64,000 bases of DNA from Pseudomonas sediminis (GTDB lineage Bacteria > Pseudomonadota > Gammaproteobacteria > Pseudomonadales > Pseudomonadaceae). This document shows, piece by piece, positions 39,972 through 49,358 of this stretch (positions are counted from its first letter, which is position 1; each line of letters begins with the position of its first letter). Below the pieces are notes generated by a model, which saw only the letters and a list, made by a program, of their open reading frames with translations, did not search any database and was not told where the DNA came from. The stretch lies in contig NZ_CP154631.1 in NCBI RefSeq assembly GCF_039555755.1, positions 620,001-684,000 on the forward strand. The letters run 5' to 3'. Made by a program: the position numbers and the translations under genes.

Positions 39972-41513
39972 CTACAACGCCCGCCGGGCAAAATCACGCG
40001 GACGGAAGCCCAATATGAGCAGCATGCCGAAGTAGGCAATCAGCCCAGCGGCCACCAGCGCGCCGAGACGCAACAGGCGCACGAGCATCTCCCCTTCTGC
40101 CCAGACAGGCATCACCTGCAACAGCCCCAGCAACACAGCGACCATCACCGCCACCGCAACCACCAGCTTGAACAGGAACAGCCCCCAGCCCGGCAGCGGC
40201 TGGAAGATATCGGCGCGGCGCAGTTGCCAGTACAACAGGCCGGCATTCAGGCAGGCCGCCAGGCTGATCGCCAGCGCCAGGCCGACGTGCGCCATCTCCA
40301 GGCCAAACACGAACAGCGCATTCATCACCTGGGTGGCCAGCAGGCTGATGATGGCAATACGCACCGGTGTCTTGATGTTCTGCTGGGCATAAAAGCCTGG
40401 CGCGAGGATCTTGATCAGAATCAACGCCAGCAGGCCGACCGAGTAGGCCACCAGCGCCCGCTGGGTCATCAGCGCATCCTCTGCACCGAACTTGCCGTAC
40501 TGGAATAGCGACACCACCAGCGGCTCGGCGAGAATCGCCAGCGCCAACGTGCAGGGCAGTACCAACAGAAAGCACAGGCGCAGCCCCCAATCGAGCAGAC
40601 GACGGTACTCGTCGCGATTCTTGCTGGCGTAGGTCTTGGAGAGTGCCGGCAGCAAGATGGTGCCCAGCGCCACGCCCAGCACACCCGAGGGCAGCTCCAT
40701 CAGGCGGTCGGCGTAATACATCCAGGACACCGAGCCAGCCACCAGGAAGGAGGCGAATATCGTGTTGATGATCAGCGAAATCTGACTCACCGAGACGCCG
40801 AAGATAGCTGGCCCCATCTGTTTGAGCACGCGCCAGACACCCAGATCACCGAAACTCAGGCGCGGCAGCACCAGCATGCCGATCTTTTTAAGGTGCGGCA
40901 GTTGCCAGAGCAGTTGGGCCAGGCCGCCGACCAGCACCGCCCAGCCGAGAGCCATGATCGGCGGGTCGAAATAGGGCGTCAGAAACAGCGCGAAGACGAT
41001 CATGCTGACGTTGAGCAGCGTCGGCACGAATGCCGGCACCGAAAAACGGTTCCAGGTGTTGAGAATGGCGCCCGCCAGCGATGACAGGGAGATCAGCAAT
41101 ATATAAGGAAAGGTCACCCGCAGCAGATCGACGGTCAGCTCGAAGCGCTCGGCCTCATCGGCAAAACCCGGCGCCGTGGCCCAGACGATCCAAGGCGCTG
41201 CGAGCACGCCGATGGCCGTGACCAGCGCCAGCACCAGGGTCAGCAACCCCGATACATAGGCAATGAAGGTGCGCGTAGCCTCCTCGCCCTGTTGCATCTT
41301 GTACTCGGCCAGAATCGGCACGAAGGCCTGAGAGAACGCCCCTTCGGCAAAAATACGGCGCAGCAGGTTGGGCAGCTTGAAGGCCACCACGAAGGCGTCC
41401 GACGCCACTCCGGCCCCAAAGGTGCGGGCGATGATGGTGTCGCGCACGAACCCCAGCACGCGCGAAACCATGGTCAGTGAACTGACGGCAGCCAGGGACT
41501 TGAGGAGATTCAT
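39972..41513 (-). CDS. murJ: MurJ, lipid II flippase
   Basis: Fourteen-helix inner-membrane protein of the MOP superfamily that exports lipid II. The ATG at 41513 with GAGGAG just upstream gives [22 protein letters not shown] and 513 residues, as usual for MurJ. Conserved parts include [32 protein letters not shown] and [17 protein letters not shown] segments (here [14 protein letters not shown]). It is divergent from rpsT. Confidence 0.95.
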   Translation of the reverse strand: MNLLKSLAAVSSLTMVSRVLGFVRDTIIARTFGAGVASDAFVVAFKLPNLLRRIFAEGAFSQAFVPILAEYKMQQGEEATRTFIAYVSGLLTLVLALVTAIGVLAAPWIVWATAPGFADEAERFELTVDLLRVTFPYILLISLSSLAGAILNTWNRFSVPAFVPTLLNVSMIVFALFLTPYFDPPIMALGWAVLVGGLAQLLWQLPHLKKIGMLVLPRLSFGDLGVWRVLKQMGPAIFGVSVSQISLIINTIFASFLVAGSVSWMYYADRLMELPSGVLGVALGTILLPALSKTYASKNRDEYRRLLDWGLRLCFLLVLPCTLALAILAEPLVVSLFQYGKFGAEDALMTQRALVAYSVGLLALILIKILAPGFYAQQNIKTPVRIAIISLLATQVMNALFVFGLEMAHVGLALAISLAACLNAGLLYWQLRRADIFQPLPGWGLFLFKLVVAVAVMVAVLLGLLQVMPVWAEGEMLVRLLRLGALVAAGLIAYFGMLLILGFRPRDFARRAL

Positions 41514-41704
41514 GGGGTATTTCGGCTTCCATAAAGAGGTGCAGTAGCGGACAATCCGCCGCCCAACGAAGGCGTCGAGTGTAGCGAGCCACCACTGGTC
41601 AGGCCAGCACAGGAAAGCGTCATCAGACTTGACAGCAGGCAGATGGATCGGCATGATTCGCGGCCTTATTTGTCGTAACCCCCCAGTTTTCGAGGAGCTT
41701 GACG

Positions 41705-41983
41705 GTGGCCAACTCACCTTCTGCCAAAAAACGCGCCAAACAGGCTGAGAAGCGCCGTAGCCATAACGCCAGCCTGCGCTCGATGGTTCGTACTTACATC
41801 AAGAACGTAGTCAAGGCTATTGCTGCCAAAGATCTCGAGCTTGCCAAAACCGCTTACACTGCAGCCGTTCCGGTCATCGACCGCATGGCTGACAAAGGCA
41901 TCATCCACAAGAACAAAGCCGCTCGCCACAAGAGCCGCCTGAACGCGCACATCAAGGCGCTGGGCGAAGCTGCTGCCGCTTAA
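41705..41983 (+). CDS. rpsT: RpsT, 30S ribosomal protein S20
   Basis: 92-residue basic protein starting with GTG at 41705 (read as [19 protein letters not shown]), with GAGGAG upstream. Length and sequence fit S20 of pseudomonads. A TTG two codons earlier is in frame but not needed. The non-ATG start is in keeping with the feedback-sensitive translation known for S20 genes. A strong terminator follows. Confidence 0.96.
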   Translation: MANSPSAKKRAKQAEKRRSHNASLRSMVRTYIKNVVKAIAAKDLELAKTAYTAAVPVIDRMADKGIIHKNKAARHKSRLNAHIKALGEAAAA

Positions 41984-42000
41984 TCGCGACAGGTTCTTGA

Positions 42001-42028
42001 AAAACCGGCCCTGGTGGCCGGTTTTTTA
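42001..42028 (+). terminator. rpsT terminator
   Basis: AACCGGCC / GGCCGGTT stem with a five-base loop, then a T-run, 18 bases past the rpsT stop. Confidence 0.93.
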
Positions 42029-42064
42029 TTGCCCTAAATTCAAGTCCGCAGCCGTGCAGCCATG

Positions 42065-42099
42065 AAAAATGCCCGCCTCCTTGCGGAATGCGGGCATTT
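42065..42099 (-). terminator. Terminator of the PA4642-type gene
   Basis: AAATGCCCGC (42067-42076) pairs with GCGGGCATTT (42090-42099). On the minus strand the stem runs into five T, just past the stop at 42117. Confidence 0.85.
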
Positions 42100-42116
42100 C
42101 TCGAAAACAGCAAAGA

Positions 42117-42404
42117 TCAGCCGCGAGCAGCCTTGATCACTTCGATGTAAGGCTCGGCATTGCGCTGATCCTGAATCAGCGCAATGAAATCATTGCCCTG
42201 TGCATCGGTGGCCGAGAGATCGTAGCCTTCAGCGACGAAGAAACCCATGAAACGCTCGAAGTCATCGATACGCAGACCGCGATAAGCCTTGACCAGCTTG
42301 TGCAGCGAAGGCGGCGTGGCGTCCGCTGGCTCCACCGCAAGGAACAGCTTGATCGAGTCGTCGCTGATTTCTTCGCCAATCACCTGCTTCTTGTCTTTAC
42401 GCAT
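42117..42404 (-). CDS. PA4642-family conserved protein
   Basis: 95-residue acidic soluble protein (MRKDKKQVIGEEISDDSIKLF...) of a family I know only from pseudomonads, with no assigned activity. It has no signal peptide or membrane segment. The helical segment LVKAYRGLRIDDFERFMGFFVAEGY followed by IQDQRNAEPYIEVIKAA suggests a small all-alpha fold. The next blocks (hpt, upp, uraA) correspond to PA4645-PA4647, supporting orthology by place. Confidence 0.82.
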   Translation of the reverse strand: MRKDKKQVIGEEISDDSIKLFLAVEPADATPPSLHKLVKAYRGLRIDDFERFMGFFVAEGYDLSATDAQGNDFIALIQDQRNAEPYIEVIKAARG

Positions 42405-42577
42405 CGCCCGCTCCCGCCAGCATTACAGAGGGCCGGCAGTGTACCGCCGAGCCGCGCGCGGCTCAACGCGCAGCCGTGCAGGCTAACACGCGATCAATCG
42501 ACACAACAGCCGACCTAGGTCATGCCGCGCCCGACGAACTCGCTCCTATAATGCGCCAAGCCACTAGGGAGCCTAGC

Positions 42578-44296
42578 ATGTCACGTCTATCGTTGCCGCT
42601 GTTCGCCGCCTGGCGCCAGACCCTGCGCGCGGGCTACTCCTGGAAGGCCTTGCGCGGCGACCTGAGCGCCGGCCTGACGGTGGGCATCATCGCCATTCCA
42701 CTGGCCATGGCACTGGCTATTGCCGTGGGCGTGGCACCGCAGCACGGCCTTTATACCGTGCTGATCGCTGCACCGCTGATCGCCCTGTGCGGCGGCTCGC
42801 GCTTCAATATTTCCGGCCCCACCGCCGCCTTCGTGGTGATCCTGCTGCCGATCACCCAGCAGTACGGTCTCGGCGGCTTGCTGCTGTGTACGCTGATGGC
42901 TGGCGTGATCCTGATCACCCTGGGGCTGCTGCGCGCCGGACGCCTGATCGAGTTTGTGCCCTATCCGGTAACACTGGGCTTTACCGCCGGCATCGGCATC
43001 GTCATTGCCGTTCTGCAGATCAAGGATCTGTTCGGCCTGCACTTCGCCGGCACACCCCAGCACCTTCTGGAACAGGTGAACCTGCTGATCCGTGCCTTGC
43101 CCAGCCTGCAACTCGGCGACAGCCTGGTGGGCGCCGCGTGCCTGGCGACACTGCTGATCTGGCCACGCCTGGTACCGAAGATTCCTGCACACTTGGTCGC
43201 CCTGGCGATTGGTGCGTTGCTGGCACTGGCCCTGGAGCGCCTGGGGCTGCCCGTGGCGACATTGGGCGAGCGCTTCAGCTATCAGCTCGACGGCATCGAA
43301 TATCCCGGCATCCCACCTTTCCTGCCGGACCTGTCGTTACCCTGGAACCTGCCGGGCGCCGGCGGCCAGCCGCTGGTGCTTTCATTCGAACTGATCCGCC
43401 AACTGCTGGCGCCGGCATTCGCTATCGCCATGCTCGGCGCCATCGAGTCATTGCTGTGCGCGGTGGTAGCCGACGGCATGACCGGCAGCAAGCATGACCC
43501 CAACGCCGAACTGATCGGTCAGGGTCTGGGCAATCTGGCTGCACCGTTCTTCGGCGGCATCACCGCCACCGCTGCCATTGCCCGTACCGCCGCCAACGTG
43601 CGTGCCGGTGCGTTCTCCCCACTGGCGGCACTGGTTCATGCGGGCGTGGTACTGGCGGCGATTCTGTTACTCGCGCCGCTGTTCAGCTATTTGCCCATGG
43701 CCGCCCTGGCAGCGCTGCTGCTGATCGTGGCGTGGAACATGAGCGAACCCCACCATGTCGTCCACACCCTGCGTATCGCGCCACGCAGCGATGTGCTGGT
43801 ACTGCTCACTTGCCTGGCACTAACGGTGCTGTTCGACATGGTGCTGGCCGTCGGCGTCGGCCTGCTGCTGGCGGCTGGGCTGTTCATCAAGCGCATGAGC
43901 GAGCTGACCGATACCGCGGCGCTGAATCGGCAGCAACGTCAGGCCTTGCTGGATCTGCCCGAGCACGTGCTGGCTTACGCCATTCGCGGCCCGCTGTTCT
44001 TTGGCGCGGCAGAAAAGGCGTTGAGCGTGCTGCGGCGTTTCACGCCGGGAGTGAAGATAGCCATCGTCGATATCAGCGCCGTGCCACTGCTGGACATGAC
44101 AGCCATTGCCGCGCTGGACAACGTGCTGCGCGATTACCGCCAGCAGGGTGTGGCGCTGATTCTGAGCGGGCCGACGGCGCAGGTGCGCCTGCAATTACGT
44201 CGCGCCGGCGTACATCGCCGCGAGGGCGAGCTGGCCTATGTGCGGGACCTGCCGCAAGCACGAGAAAAGGCGCTGCGCTGGTTGGGAGAGGCCTGA
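42578..44296 (+). CDS. SulP-family anion transporter with STAS domain
   Basis: 572-residue permease from the ATG at 42578 (MSRLSLPLFAAWRQTL). A SulP core of about 12 helices includes GLTVGIIAIPLAMALAIAVGVAPQHGLY and GGSRFNISGPTAAFVV. A C-terminal STAS domain (from about residue 470) contains VKIAIVDISAVPLLDMTAIAAL. The substrate (sulfate, bicarbonate or C4-dicarboxylate, as in DauA) cannot be decided. A REP doublet follows. Confidence 0.9.
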   Translation: MSRLSLPLFAAWRQTLRAGYSWKALRGDLSAGLTVGIIAIPLAMALAIAVGVAPQHGLYTVLIAAPLIALCGGSRFNISGPTAAFVVILLPITQQYGLGGLLLCTLMAGVILITLGLLRAGRLIEFVPYPVTLGFTAGIGIVIAVLQIKDLFGLHFAGTPQHLLEQVNLLIRALPSLQLGDSLVGAACLATLLIWPRLVPKIPAHLVALAIGALLALALERLGLPVATLGERFSYQLDGIEYPGIPPFLPDLSLPWNLPGAGGQPLVLSFELIRQLLAPAFAIAMLGAIESLLCAVVADGMTGSKHDPNAELIGQGLGNLAAPFFGGITATAAIARTAANVRAGAFSPLAALVHAGVVLAAILLLAPLFSYLPMAALAALLLIVAWNMSEPHHVVHTLRIAPRSDVLVLLTCLALTVLFDMVLAVGVGLLLAAGLFIKRMSELTDTAALNRQQRQALLDLPEHVLAYAIRGPLFFGAAEKALSVLRRFTPGVKIAIVDISAVPLLDMTAIAALDNVLRDYRQQGVALILSGPTAQVRLQLRRAGVHRREGELAYVRDLPQAREKALRWLGEA

Positions 44297-44340
44297 GGCC
44301 GTGACCGGATTTCATCCGGGCTTCGCGCCCGACGGCGATC

Positions 44341-44414
44341 TGTAGGAGCGGCGCCCCGCCGCGAAGCTGGGCGGCACTGACATCAACAGCTTCGCCCCGG
44401 GGCGGGGCTCCTAC
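44341..44414. repeat. REP doublet after the SulP gene
   Basis: TGTAGGAGCGGCGCCCCGCCGC at the left and GGGGCGGGGCTCCTAC at the right are inverted arms of the GTAGGAGCGG class, separated by a short spacer with paired GAAGCT and AGCTTC. It lies between the convergent SulP and hpt genes. Confidence 0.8.
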
Positions 44415-44445
44415 GGAAAGCAGGTGTGTGAACCTGGTATCAGGC

Positions 44446-45003
44446 TTACAGCCCCTTGACCGCGTAGATGCCAGCGGCGTTGCGCCAGTAGCCCTTGTAG
44501 TCCATGCCATAACCGAAGATATAGCGGTCGATGCACTGCAGCCCGACGTAGTCGGCTTTCAGGTCCGGACGCGCCTTGCGGTCATGCTCCTTGTCGATCA
44601 ACACCGCGGTATGCACGGCACGTGCACCGGCATGGCGGCAGAAATCGATGATCGCACCGAGGGTGTGCCCTTCATCGAGGATGTCGTCGACGATCAGCAC
44701 ATCGCGGTCGATGAAGGAAACTTCCGGCTTGGCCTTCCAGAACAGTTCGCCACCGCTGGTTTCATTGCGATAACGGGTCGCGTGTAGATAGGACGCCTCG
44801 AGCGGGAAGTTCAGCTTGGTCAGCAGTTTGCCGGAGAAGATCAGGCCGCCGTTCATCACGCAGAACACCACCGGATTGCGCTCGGCCAGCTCGGCGTTGA
44901 TCTGGCTGGCAACCCTGTCGATGGCCGCTTCCACCTCGGCTTCGGTGAACAGGCAGTCGGCTTCCGCCATGATTTGGCGAATGTGCGCGAGATCGGCGGA
45001 CAT
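44446..45003 (-). CDS. hpt: Hpt, hypoxanthine-guanine phosphoribosyltransferase
   Basis: Purine salvage enzyme, 185 residues. The PRPP-binding loop is VLIVDDILDEGHTLGAI, and VVFCVMNGGLIFSGKLL plus C-terminal KADYVGLQCIDRYIFGYGMDYKGYWRN are typical. A purine-rich AAGAGAGAG ribosome-binding site precedes the ATG. It diverges from upp. Confidence 0.94.
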   Translation of the reverse strand: MSADLAHIRQIMAEADCLFTEAEVEAAIDRVASQINAELAERNPVVFCVMNGGLIFSGKLLTKLNFPLEASYLHATRYRNETSGGELFWKAKPEVSFIDRDVLIVDDILDEGHTLGAIIDFCRHAGARAVHTAVLIDKEHDRKARPDLKADYVGLQCIDRYIFGYGMDYKGYWRNAAGIYAVKGL

Positions 45004-45177
45004 GGTGTGCTCTCTCTTGATCGGACTGATGAATGGCGGCGAACAGCCTGAAAGCTGATCGAGCCGTCAAATAAAAGCGGGCAAAGGTACAGACCCGTGC
45101 AGCACTTGCCAAGTATCGACTGACCAGCGTAGCCGATGCACAGCGCAGGGCATCGTGACTCATCAGTCACCCACCAC

Positions 45178-45196
45178 TTGGCATGAGCAATGCTTT
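45178..45196 (+). promoter_or_regulatory. Candidate sigma-54 promoter for upp-uraA
   Basis: TTGGCATGAGCAATGCTTT has GG and GC exactly ten bases apart, matching the -24/-12 pattern TTGGCACG-N4-TTGCTT with two differences. It ends 45 bases before the upp ATG. I see no matching sigma-70 pair with correct spacing in the same stretch. No activator site was identified. Confidence 0.45.
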
Positions 45197-45241
45197 AATC
45201 TAACGCGATTTTTCCCAGAGCCCCGTTGGAGATCCCAGCCC

Positions 45242-45880
45242 ATGCCCACTCGCGAGATCCGCCACCCGCTGATCCGTCACAAGATCGGCCTGATGCGCCG
45301 CGCCGATATCAGCACCAAGAATTTCCGTGAGCTGGCCCAGGAAGTGGGCGCCCTGCTGACTTATGAGGCCACCAACGACTTGCCTCTGGAAGCCTACGAC
45401 ATCGAAGGCTGGGCGGGCACCGTGCAGGTGGAGAAGATCGCCGGCAAGAAAATCACCGTGGTGCCTATCCTGCGCGCCGGCATCGGCATGCTCGACGGCG
45501 TGCTCAGCCTGATTCCCGGTGCCAAGGTCAGCGCAGTGGGCGTCGCGCGCAACGAGGAAACCCTGGAAGCGCACACTTACCTGGAAAAGCTGGCGCCGGA
45601 AATCGACTCGCGCCTGGCCCTGATCATCGACCCGATGCTCGCCACCGGCGGTTCGATGGTCGCCACCATCGACCTGCTGAAAAAAGCTGGCTGCAAGGAC
45701 ATTCGCGCCATGGTCCTGGTTGCCGCTCCCGAAGGCATCAAGGCAGTCGAGCAGGCTCATCCGGACGTGACCATCTTCACCGCCTCAATCGATCAGTGTC
45801 TGAACGAACACGGCTACATCATTCCGGGCCTGGGCGATGCCGGCGACAAGATCTTCGGCACCAAGCAAAAGGACGCCTGA
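45242..45880 (+). CDS. upp: Upp, uracil phosphoribosyltransferase
   Basis: Converts uracil and PRPP to UMP. The ATG at 45242 ([20 protein letters not shown]) gives 212 residues, a typical length. The PRPP motif is [20 protein letters not shown], and the uracil-binding C-terminus is [21 protein letters not shown]. uraA begins two bases after the stop, so uptake and salvage form one operon. Confidence 0.96.
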   Translation: MPTREIRHPLIRHKIGLMRRADISTKNFRELAQEVGALLTYEATNDLPLEAYDIEGWAGTVQVEKIAGKKITVVPILRAGIGMLDGVLSLIPGAKVSAVGVARNEETLEAHTYLEKLAPEIDSRLALIIDPMLATGGSMVATIDLLKKAGCKDIRAMVLVAAPEGIKAVEQAHPDVTIFTASIDQCLNEHGYIIPGLGDAGDKIFGTKQKDA

Positions 45881-45881
45881 C

Positions 45882-47144
45882 ATGTCGCAAACGGAATTCA
45901 ACGATCCACTGTGGCGCCAGGGCATCTCCGGCGCACAGATGCTGTTCGTGGCCTTCGGCGCGCTGGTACTGATGCCACTGATCACAGGCATGGACCCCAA
46001 CGTCGCGCTGTTCACTGCCGGCATCGGTACCCTGCTGTTCCAACTGGTCACCAAGCGTCAGGTACCGGTGTTCCTGGCCTCCAGCTTTGCCTTTATCGCG
46101 CCGATCCTGGCAGCCAAGGGCGAGTTCGGCCTACCCGCCGTGATGGGGGGCGTGATCGCCGCCGGCCTGGTCTACATCCTGCTGTCGGCGCTGGTCAAAC
46201 TGCGCGGCCCCAACTTCATCGACCGCCTGCTGCCTCCCGTAGTGATCGCGCCGGTGATCATTTCCATCGGCCTGGCGCTGTCGCCGGTCGCGGTGAACAT
46301 GGCAATGGGCAAGGCCGGTGATGGCAGTGTCGAGCTGGTGCCCTACAGCACCGCGATGATGATCTCGATGCCGGCACTGATCACCACCCTGCTGGTGGCC
46401 GTGCTGGGCCGGGGCATCTTCCGCCTGGTACCGATCCTGGCCGGCATCGCGGTCGGCTGCGCCATCGCTGCCGTGCTCGGGGTGATCGACACCAGCGCCG
46501 TTGAACAAGCCGCCTGGCTCGCCGTACCCAACTTCATCGCACCGGAACTGCACTGGGGCGCGATCCTGTACATGGTACCAGTCGCTCTGGCGCCAGCCAT
46601 CGAGCACATCGGCGGCGTGGTCGCCATCGGCAACGTCACCGGCAAGAACTTCGTCAAGAAGCCGGGCCTGCACCGCACCCTGCTCGGTGACGGCCTCGCC
46701 ACCTCGGCAGCCGGCCTGTTCGGTGGCCCGCCCAACACCACCTACGCCGAAGTGACCGGCGCGGTGATGCTGACCAAGAGTTACAACCCGAAGATCATGA
46801 CCTGGGCCGCGGTATTCGCCATCGCCCTGGCCTTCATTGGCAAGTTCGGCGTGGCCCTGCAGAGTATTCCGGTCCCGGTAATGGGCGGCATTCTGTGCCT
46901 GCTGTTCGGCTCCATCGCCGTGGTCGGCCTCAACACCTTGATTCGCCACCAGGTCGACCTTTCCGAAGCGCGCAACCTGATCATCGTCTCGGTGACCCTG
47001 GTATTCGGTATCGGCGGCATGGTCATCGGCGGCAAGGAATTCGCTCTGTCGGGGATTTCCCTGTGCGCCATAAGCGCGCTGCTGCTCAACCTGGTGCTGC
47101 CTGGTGGCGCAGGCTGGAAACAGCGGGAGCCGGAGGAAACCTGA
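45882..47144 (+). CDS. uraA: UraA, uracil permease (NCS2 family)
   Basis: Uracil:proton symporter, 420 residues from the ATG at 45882 (MSQTEFNDPLWRQ). Multiple helices include FGALVLMPLITGMDPNVALFTAGIGTLLF. The NCS2 signature ALAPAIEHIGGVVAIGN and FGGPPNTTYAEVTGA contain the substrate-site Glu residues. It probably works with Upp: uracil enters and is converted to UMP. Confidence 0.95.
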   Translation: MSQTEFNDPLWRQGISGAQMLFVAFGALVLMPLITGMDPNVALFTAGIGTLLFQLVTKRQVPVFLASSFAFIAPILAAKGEFGLPAVMGGVIAAGLVYILLSALVKLRGPNFIDRLLPPVVIAPVIISIGLALSPVAVNMAMGKAGDGSVELVPYSTAMMISMPALITTLLVAVLGRGIFRLVPILAGIAVGCAIAAVLGVIDTSAVEQAAWLAVPNFIAPELHWGAILYMVPVALAPAIEHIGGVVAIGNVTGKNFVKKPGLHRTLLGDGLATSAAGLFGGPPNTTYAEVTGAVMLTKSYNPKIMTWAAVFAIALAFIGKFGVALQSIPVPVMGGILCLLFGSIAVVGLNTLIRHQVDLSEARNLIIVSVTLVFGIGGMVIGGKEFALSGISLCAISALLLNLVLPGGAGWKQREPEET

Positions 47145-47158
47145 TTCCGCCGACCAAT

Positions 47159-47189
47159 AAAAAGCCCGCGAGCAGATCGCGGGCTTTTT
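47159..47189. terminator. Bidirectional terminator, uraA and DUF481 gene
   Basis: AAAAAGCCCGCGA pairs perfectly with TCGCGGGCTTTTT around a five-base loop, giving T-runs on both strands. It serves uraA (+) and the convergent gene ending at 47206 (-). Confidence 0.93.
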
Positions 47190-47205
47190 CGTTTACCGGG
47201 GGCGG

Positions 47206-48219
47206 TTACCAGCCGACACCGAAGCCAAGGGTATAACGGGTTTCGTCCAGATCCCCCTCGGCACCGCTGACCATATCCTTCTCGGCCTTCATGTTCAGCG
47301 ACGCCCAATCGGTCACCTTGTAACGCAGACCAACTTCGGCATCCAGGGTGTAATCGGCAACCCCTTCAAGGGGTTTACCCAGCTCGCCGACACTGAACAA
47401 TTCGACGGTCTTGCCGATCAGGTAGCGGTTGTAGTCCCACTTCACGCTCATCGCATAGAAGCGGTCCTGCTCACCGTTGCTGTAGCGGTAATCGCTGCGG
47501 TTGGCCAGGGTGGCGATGGAGAACGCACCCAGCTCGTCATCCCAGAACTGGTAACCAGGGCCGGTACCGAGGGTACGCTGACGCTGCACTTCCTCAATGC
47601 GGTCGCGCTTGTACTCGAAGCGTCCCTGCCAGAACCATTTCTCGGTGAGGAAACGGTCGAGCGCGTATTCGGCGCTCCAGTTGTCGGTGCTGACGACGTC
47701 GTTCTTCAGCTCGCGGTTATAGTCGGCAATTGCGTTATGCCGCCAAAGACCGTGACGGGCCTGGGTCTTGATATCGACGTCGTAGTCGTCGGAGTCACGC
47801 TCGCCGCGCTTGTAGTCCAGACCAAGGTCGATATTGCCCTTCCAGGTGAAATCCTCCACCAGCGGTTTGGGCTTCATGATCTGCTCGATCTGCGTCAGCT
47901 CGATGGTCTTCGGCGCTTCGCCGTTGGCCAGGGTCACCTTGCCAGGTTCGGCAGCCAGCAGCGACTTGGCGCGCTCGCCATCCACCGGACCTAGCTTGAC
48001 CAGCAGCTCGTGATCACTTTCCAGGGTGGCGATTTTCTTCCAGTCCAGCGGGATGGAGCCGCCATAGTCGGTTTCCAGCAGCAGCTTGCTGCCGTCGAAG
48101 AAGCGGATGGTGCCGGAGAGACGGTCTCCATTCTTCAGCCAGACGGTATCGGCGAAGGCGGCGGAACTGCACAGAGCGATGCTCAGGCCTAGCAGGGACA
48201 GCGATGTAGAGCGCGACAT
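47206..48219 (-). CDS. DUF481 (YdiY-like) outer-membrane protein
   Basis: 337 residues with a signal peptide (CSSAAFA, ~residue 23) followed at once by DTVWLKNGDRLSGTIRFFDG, then a predicted beta-barrel ending FGVGW. DUF481 proteins resemble E. coli YdiY, whose function is not established. A second copy lies upstream at 48349-49341, with the same arrangement of an N-terminal NGDRLSG domain, a mid-region KxLVEDxTWKGNID-like segment and a C-terminal barrel, including the shared stretch GTGPGYQFWDDELG (GTGPGYRFWDDELG in the copy). Confidence 0.87.
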   Translation of the reverse strand: MSRSTSLSLLGLSIALCSSAAFADTVWLKNGDRLSGTIRFFDGSKLLLETDYGGSIPLDWKKIATLESDHELLVKLGPVDGERAKSLLAAEPGKVTLANGEAPKTIELTQIEQIMKPKPLVEDFTWKGNIDLGLDYKRGERDSDDYDVDIKTQARHGLWRHNAIADYNRELKNDVVSTDNWSAEYALDRFLTEKWFWQGRFEYKRDRIEEVQRQRTLGTGPGYQFWDDELGAFSIATLANRSDYRYSNGEQDRFYAMSVKWDYNRYLIGKTVELFSVGELGKPLEGVADYTLDAEVGLRYKVTDWASLNMKAEKDMVSGAEGDLDETRYTLGFGVGW

Positions 48220-48348
48220 AAGTTGGGCAACGGCGTTGGTGGACGAAAGCCGGGCATTATCCGCAACCCCGGCGCCAGAGCAACAGCTGACCGGGCCTGA
48301 TTCGCAGAGTTCAGCTTTTCCCGTCGAGCGGTGCTCTGTAGAGGGGCG

Positions 48349-49341
48349 TCACCAACCGACGCCCACGCCGATCAGGTAATGCCGGTCCGACACCGTACGC
48401 CCCTGTCCACGCAACTGGTCCAGTTCATACAAAAGAGAAAGGCGCGCCCACTGATTGAGCCGATAGCGCAAGCCGAACTCACTATCAAGCACGTAGTCGA
48501 TCTCATCGATTTGCGGAACCTGCAATTCGGCATTGGCGTAGAACTCCAGTCGCGTGCCCCACAGCAGGCGCTTGTAATCCAGTTCCAGCGACGTCGTGTT
48601 GAAGGCCAGGTCGGCTATATCAGACTCAAGGCGTACACGGTTGAACTGGCCGATCAGGTCAAAACGCCCCAGCTCGTCATCCCAGAAACGATAACCCGGG
48701 CCGGTGCCGACGATGCGCTGACGGTCGATGGCTTCGAACTCGTCCTCAGCCTGCTCCACGCCAACCCGCCAGAACCAATGCTCGGAGAGAAAACGATCGA
48801 GGTCGTATTCCAGCTCCCAATTGTCCTCGACCTTCCTGTCGTTCTTGGTTTCGCGCTCCAGTTCGCCACTGAGCACATGGCGCCAGCGCCCGTGTTCGAT
48901 CCGGGTGTCACCCTTGAGCTTCCATTCATCGACATCGTTCTGGTTGCGCTTCATATCCAGCTTGGCGTCGAGGTTGCCCTCCCAGAGGCGGTCTTCCAGC
49001 ACTGGCCGCGGCGGAATCAGCCGTTTGATCTGCGCCAGCGGCAGGATGTACTGGCGCTCCCCCTGCACTCGGACCATGCCCGCCCCGGCTGCTGCCAACC
49101 TTTCGCTGCGTTCGTTGTCGAAACCGCTGCGGCGCACCAGCAGGGGTTTGTCCGAGCTGAGGGTATCGATATCCTTCCAGTCGATCAGCACCTGGCCGGC
49201 GTATTTGGTCTTGAGCGCCAGCTTGCCGCCATCGAGCAGGATAATCTCACCGCTGAGGCGGTCACCGTTGTTCAGCCAGACGGTATCGGCCCAGATCGGG
49301 GCTGCCAGGGTAGAAAGGAACAAGGCGAGTAGTACGCGCAT
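48349..49341 (-). CDS. DUF481 (YdiY-like) outer-membrane protein, paralogue
   Basis: 330 residues with a signal peptide (ALFLSTLAAPIWA) and DTVWLNNGDRLSGEIILLDG, the same pattern as the neighbour downstream. Shared landmarks are RLIPPRPVLEDRLWEGNLDAK, FLSEHWFWRVGVE and the C-terminal IGVGVGW. The pair clearly arose by tandem duplication and has since diverged. The gene starts only 17 bp from the divergent alkyltransferase-like gene. Confidence 0.87.
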   Translation of the reverse strand: MRVLLALFLSTLAAPIWADTVWLNNGDRLSGEIILLDGGKLALKTKYAGQVLIDWKDIDTLSSDKPLLVRRSGFDNERSERLAAAGAGMVRVQGERQYILPLAQIKRLIPPRPVLEDRLWEGNLDAKLDMKRNQNDVDEWKLKGDTRIEHGRWRHVLSGELERETKNDRKVEDNWELEYDLDRFLSEHWFWRVGVEQAEDEFEAIDRQRIVGTGPGYRFWDDELGRFDLIGQFNRVRLESDIADLAFNTTSLELDYKRLLWGTRLEFYANAELQVPQIDEIDYVLDSEFGLRYRLNQWARLSLLYELDQLRGQGRTVSDRHYLIGVGVGW

Positions 49342-49358
49342 GATGAAGGACGAACCCT

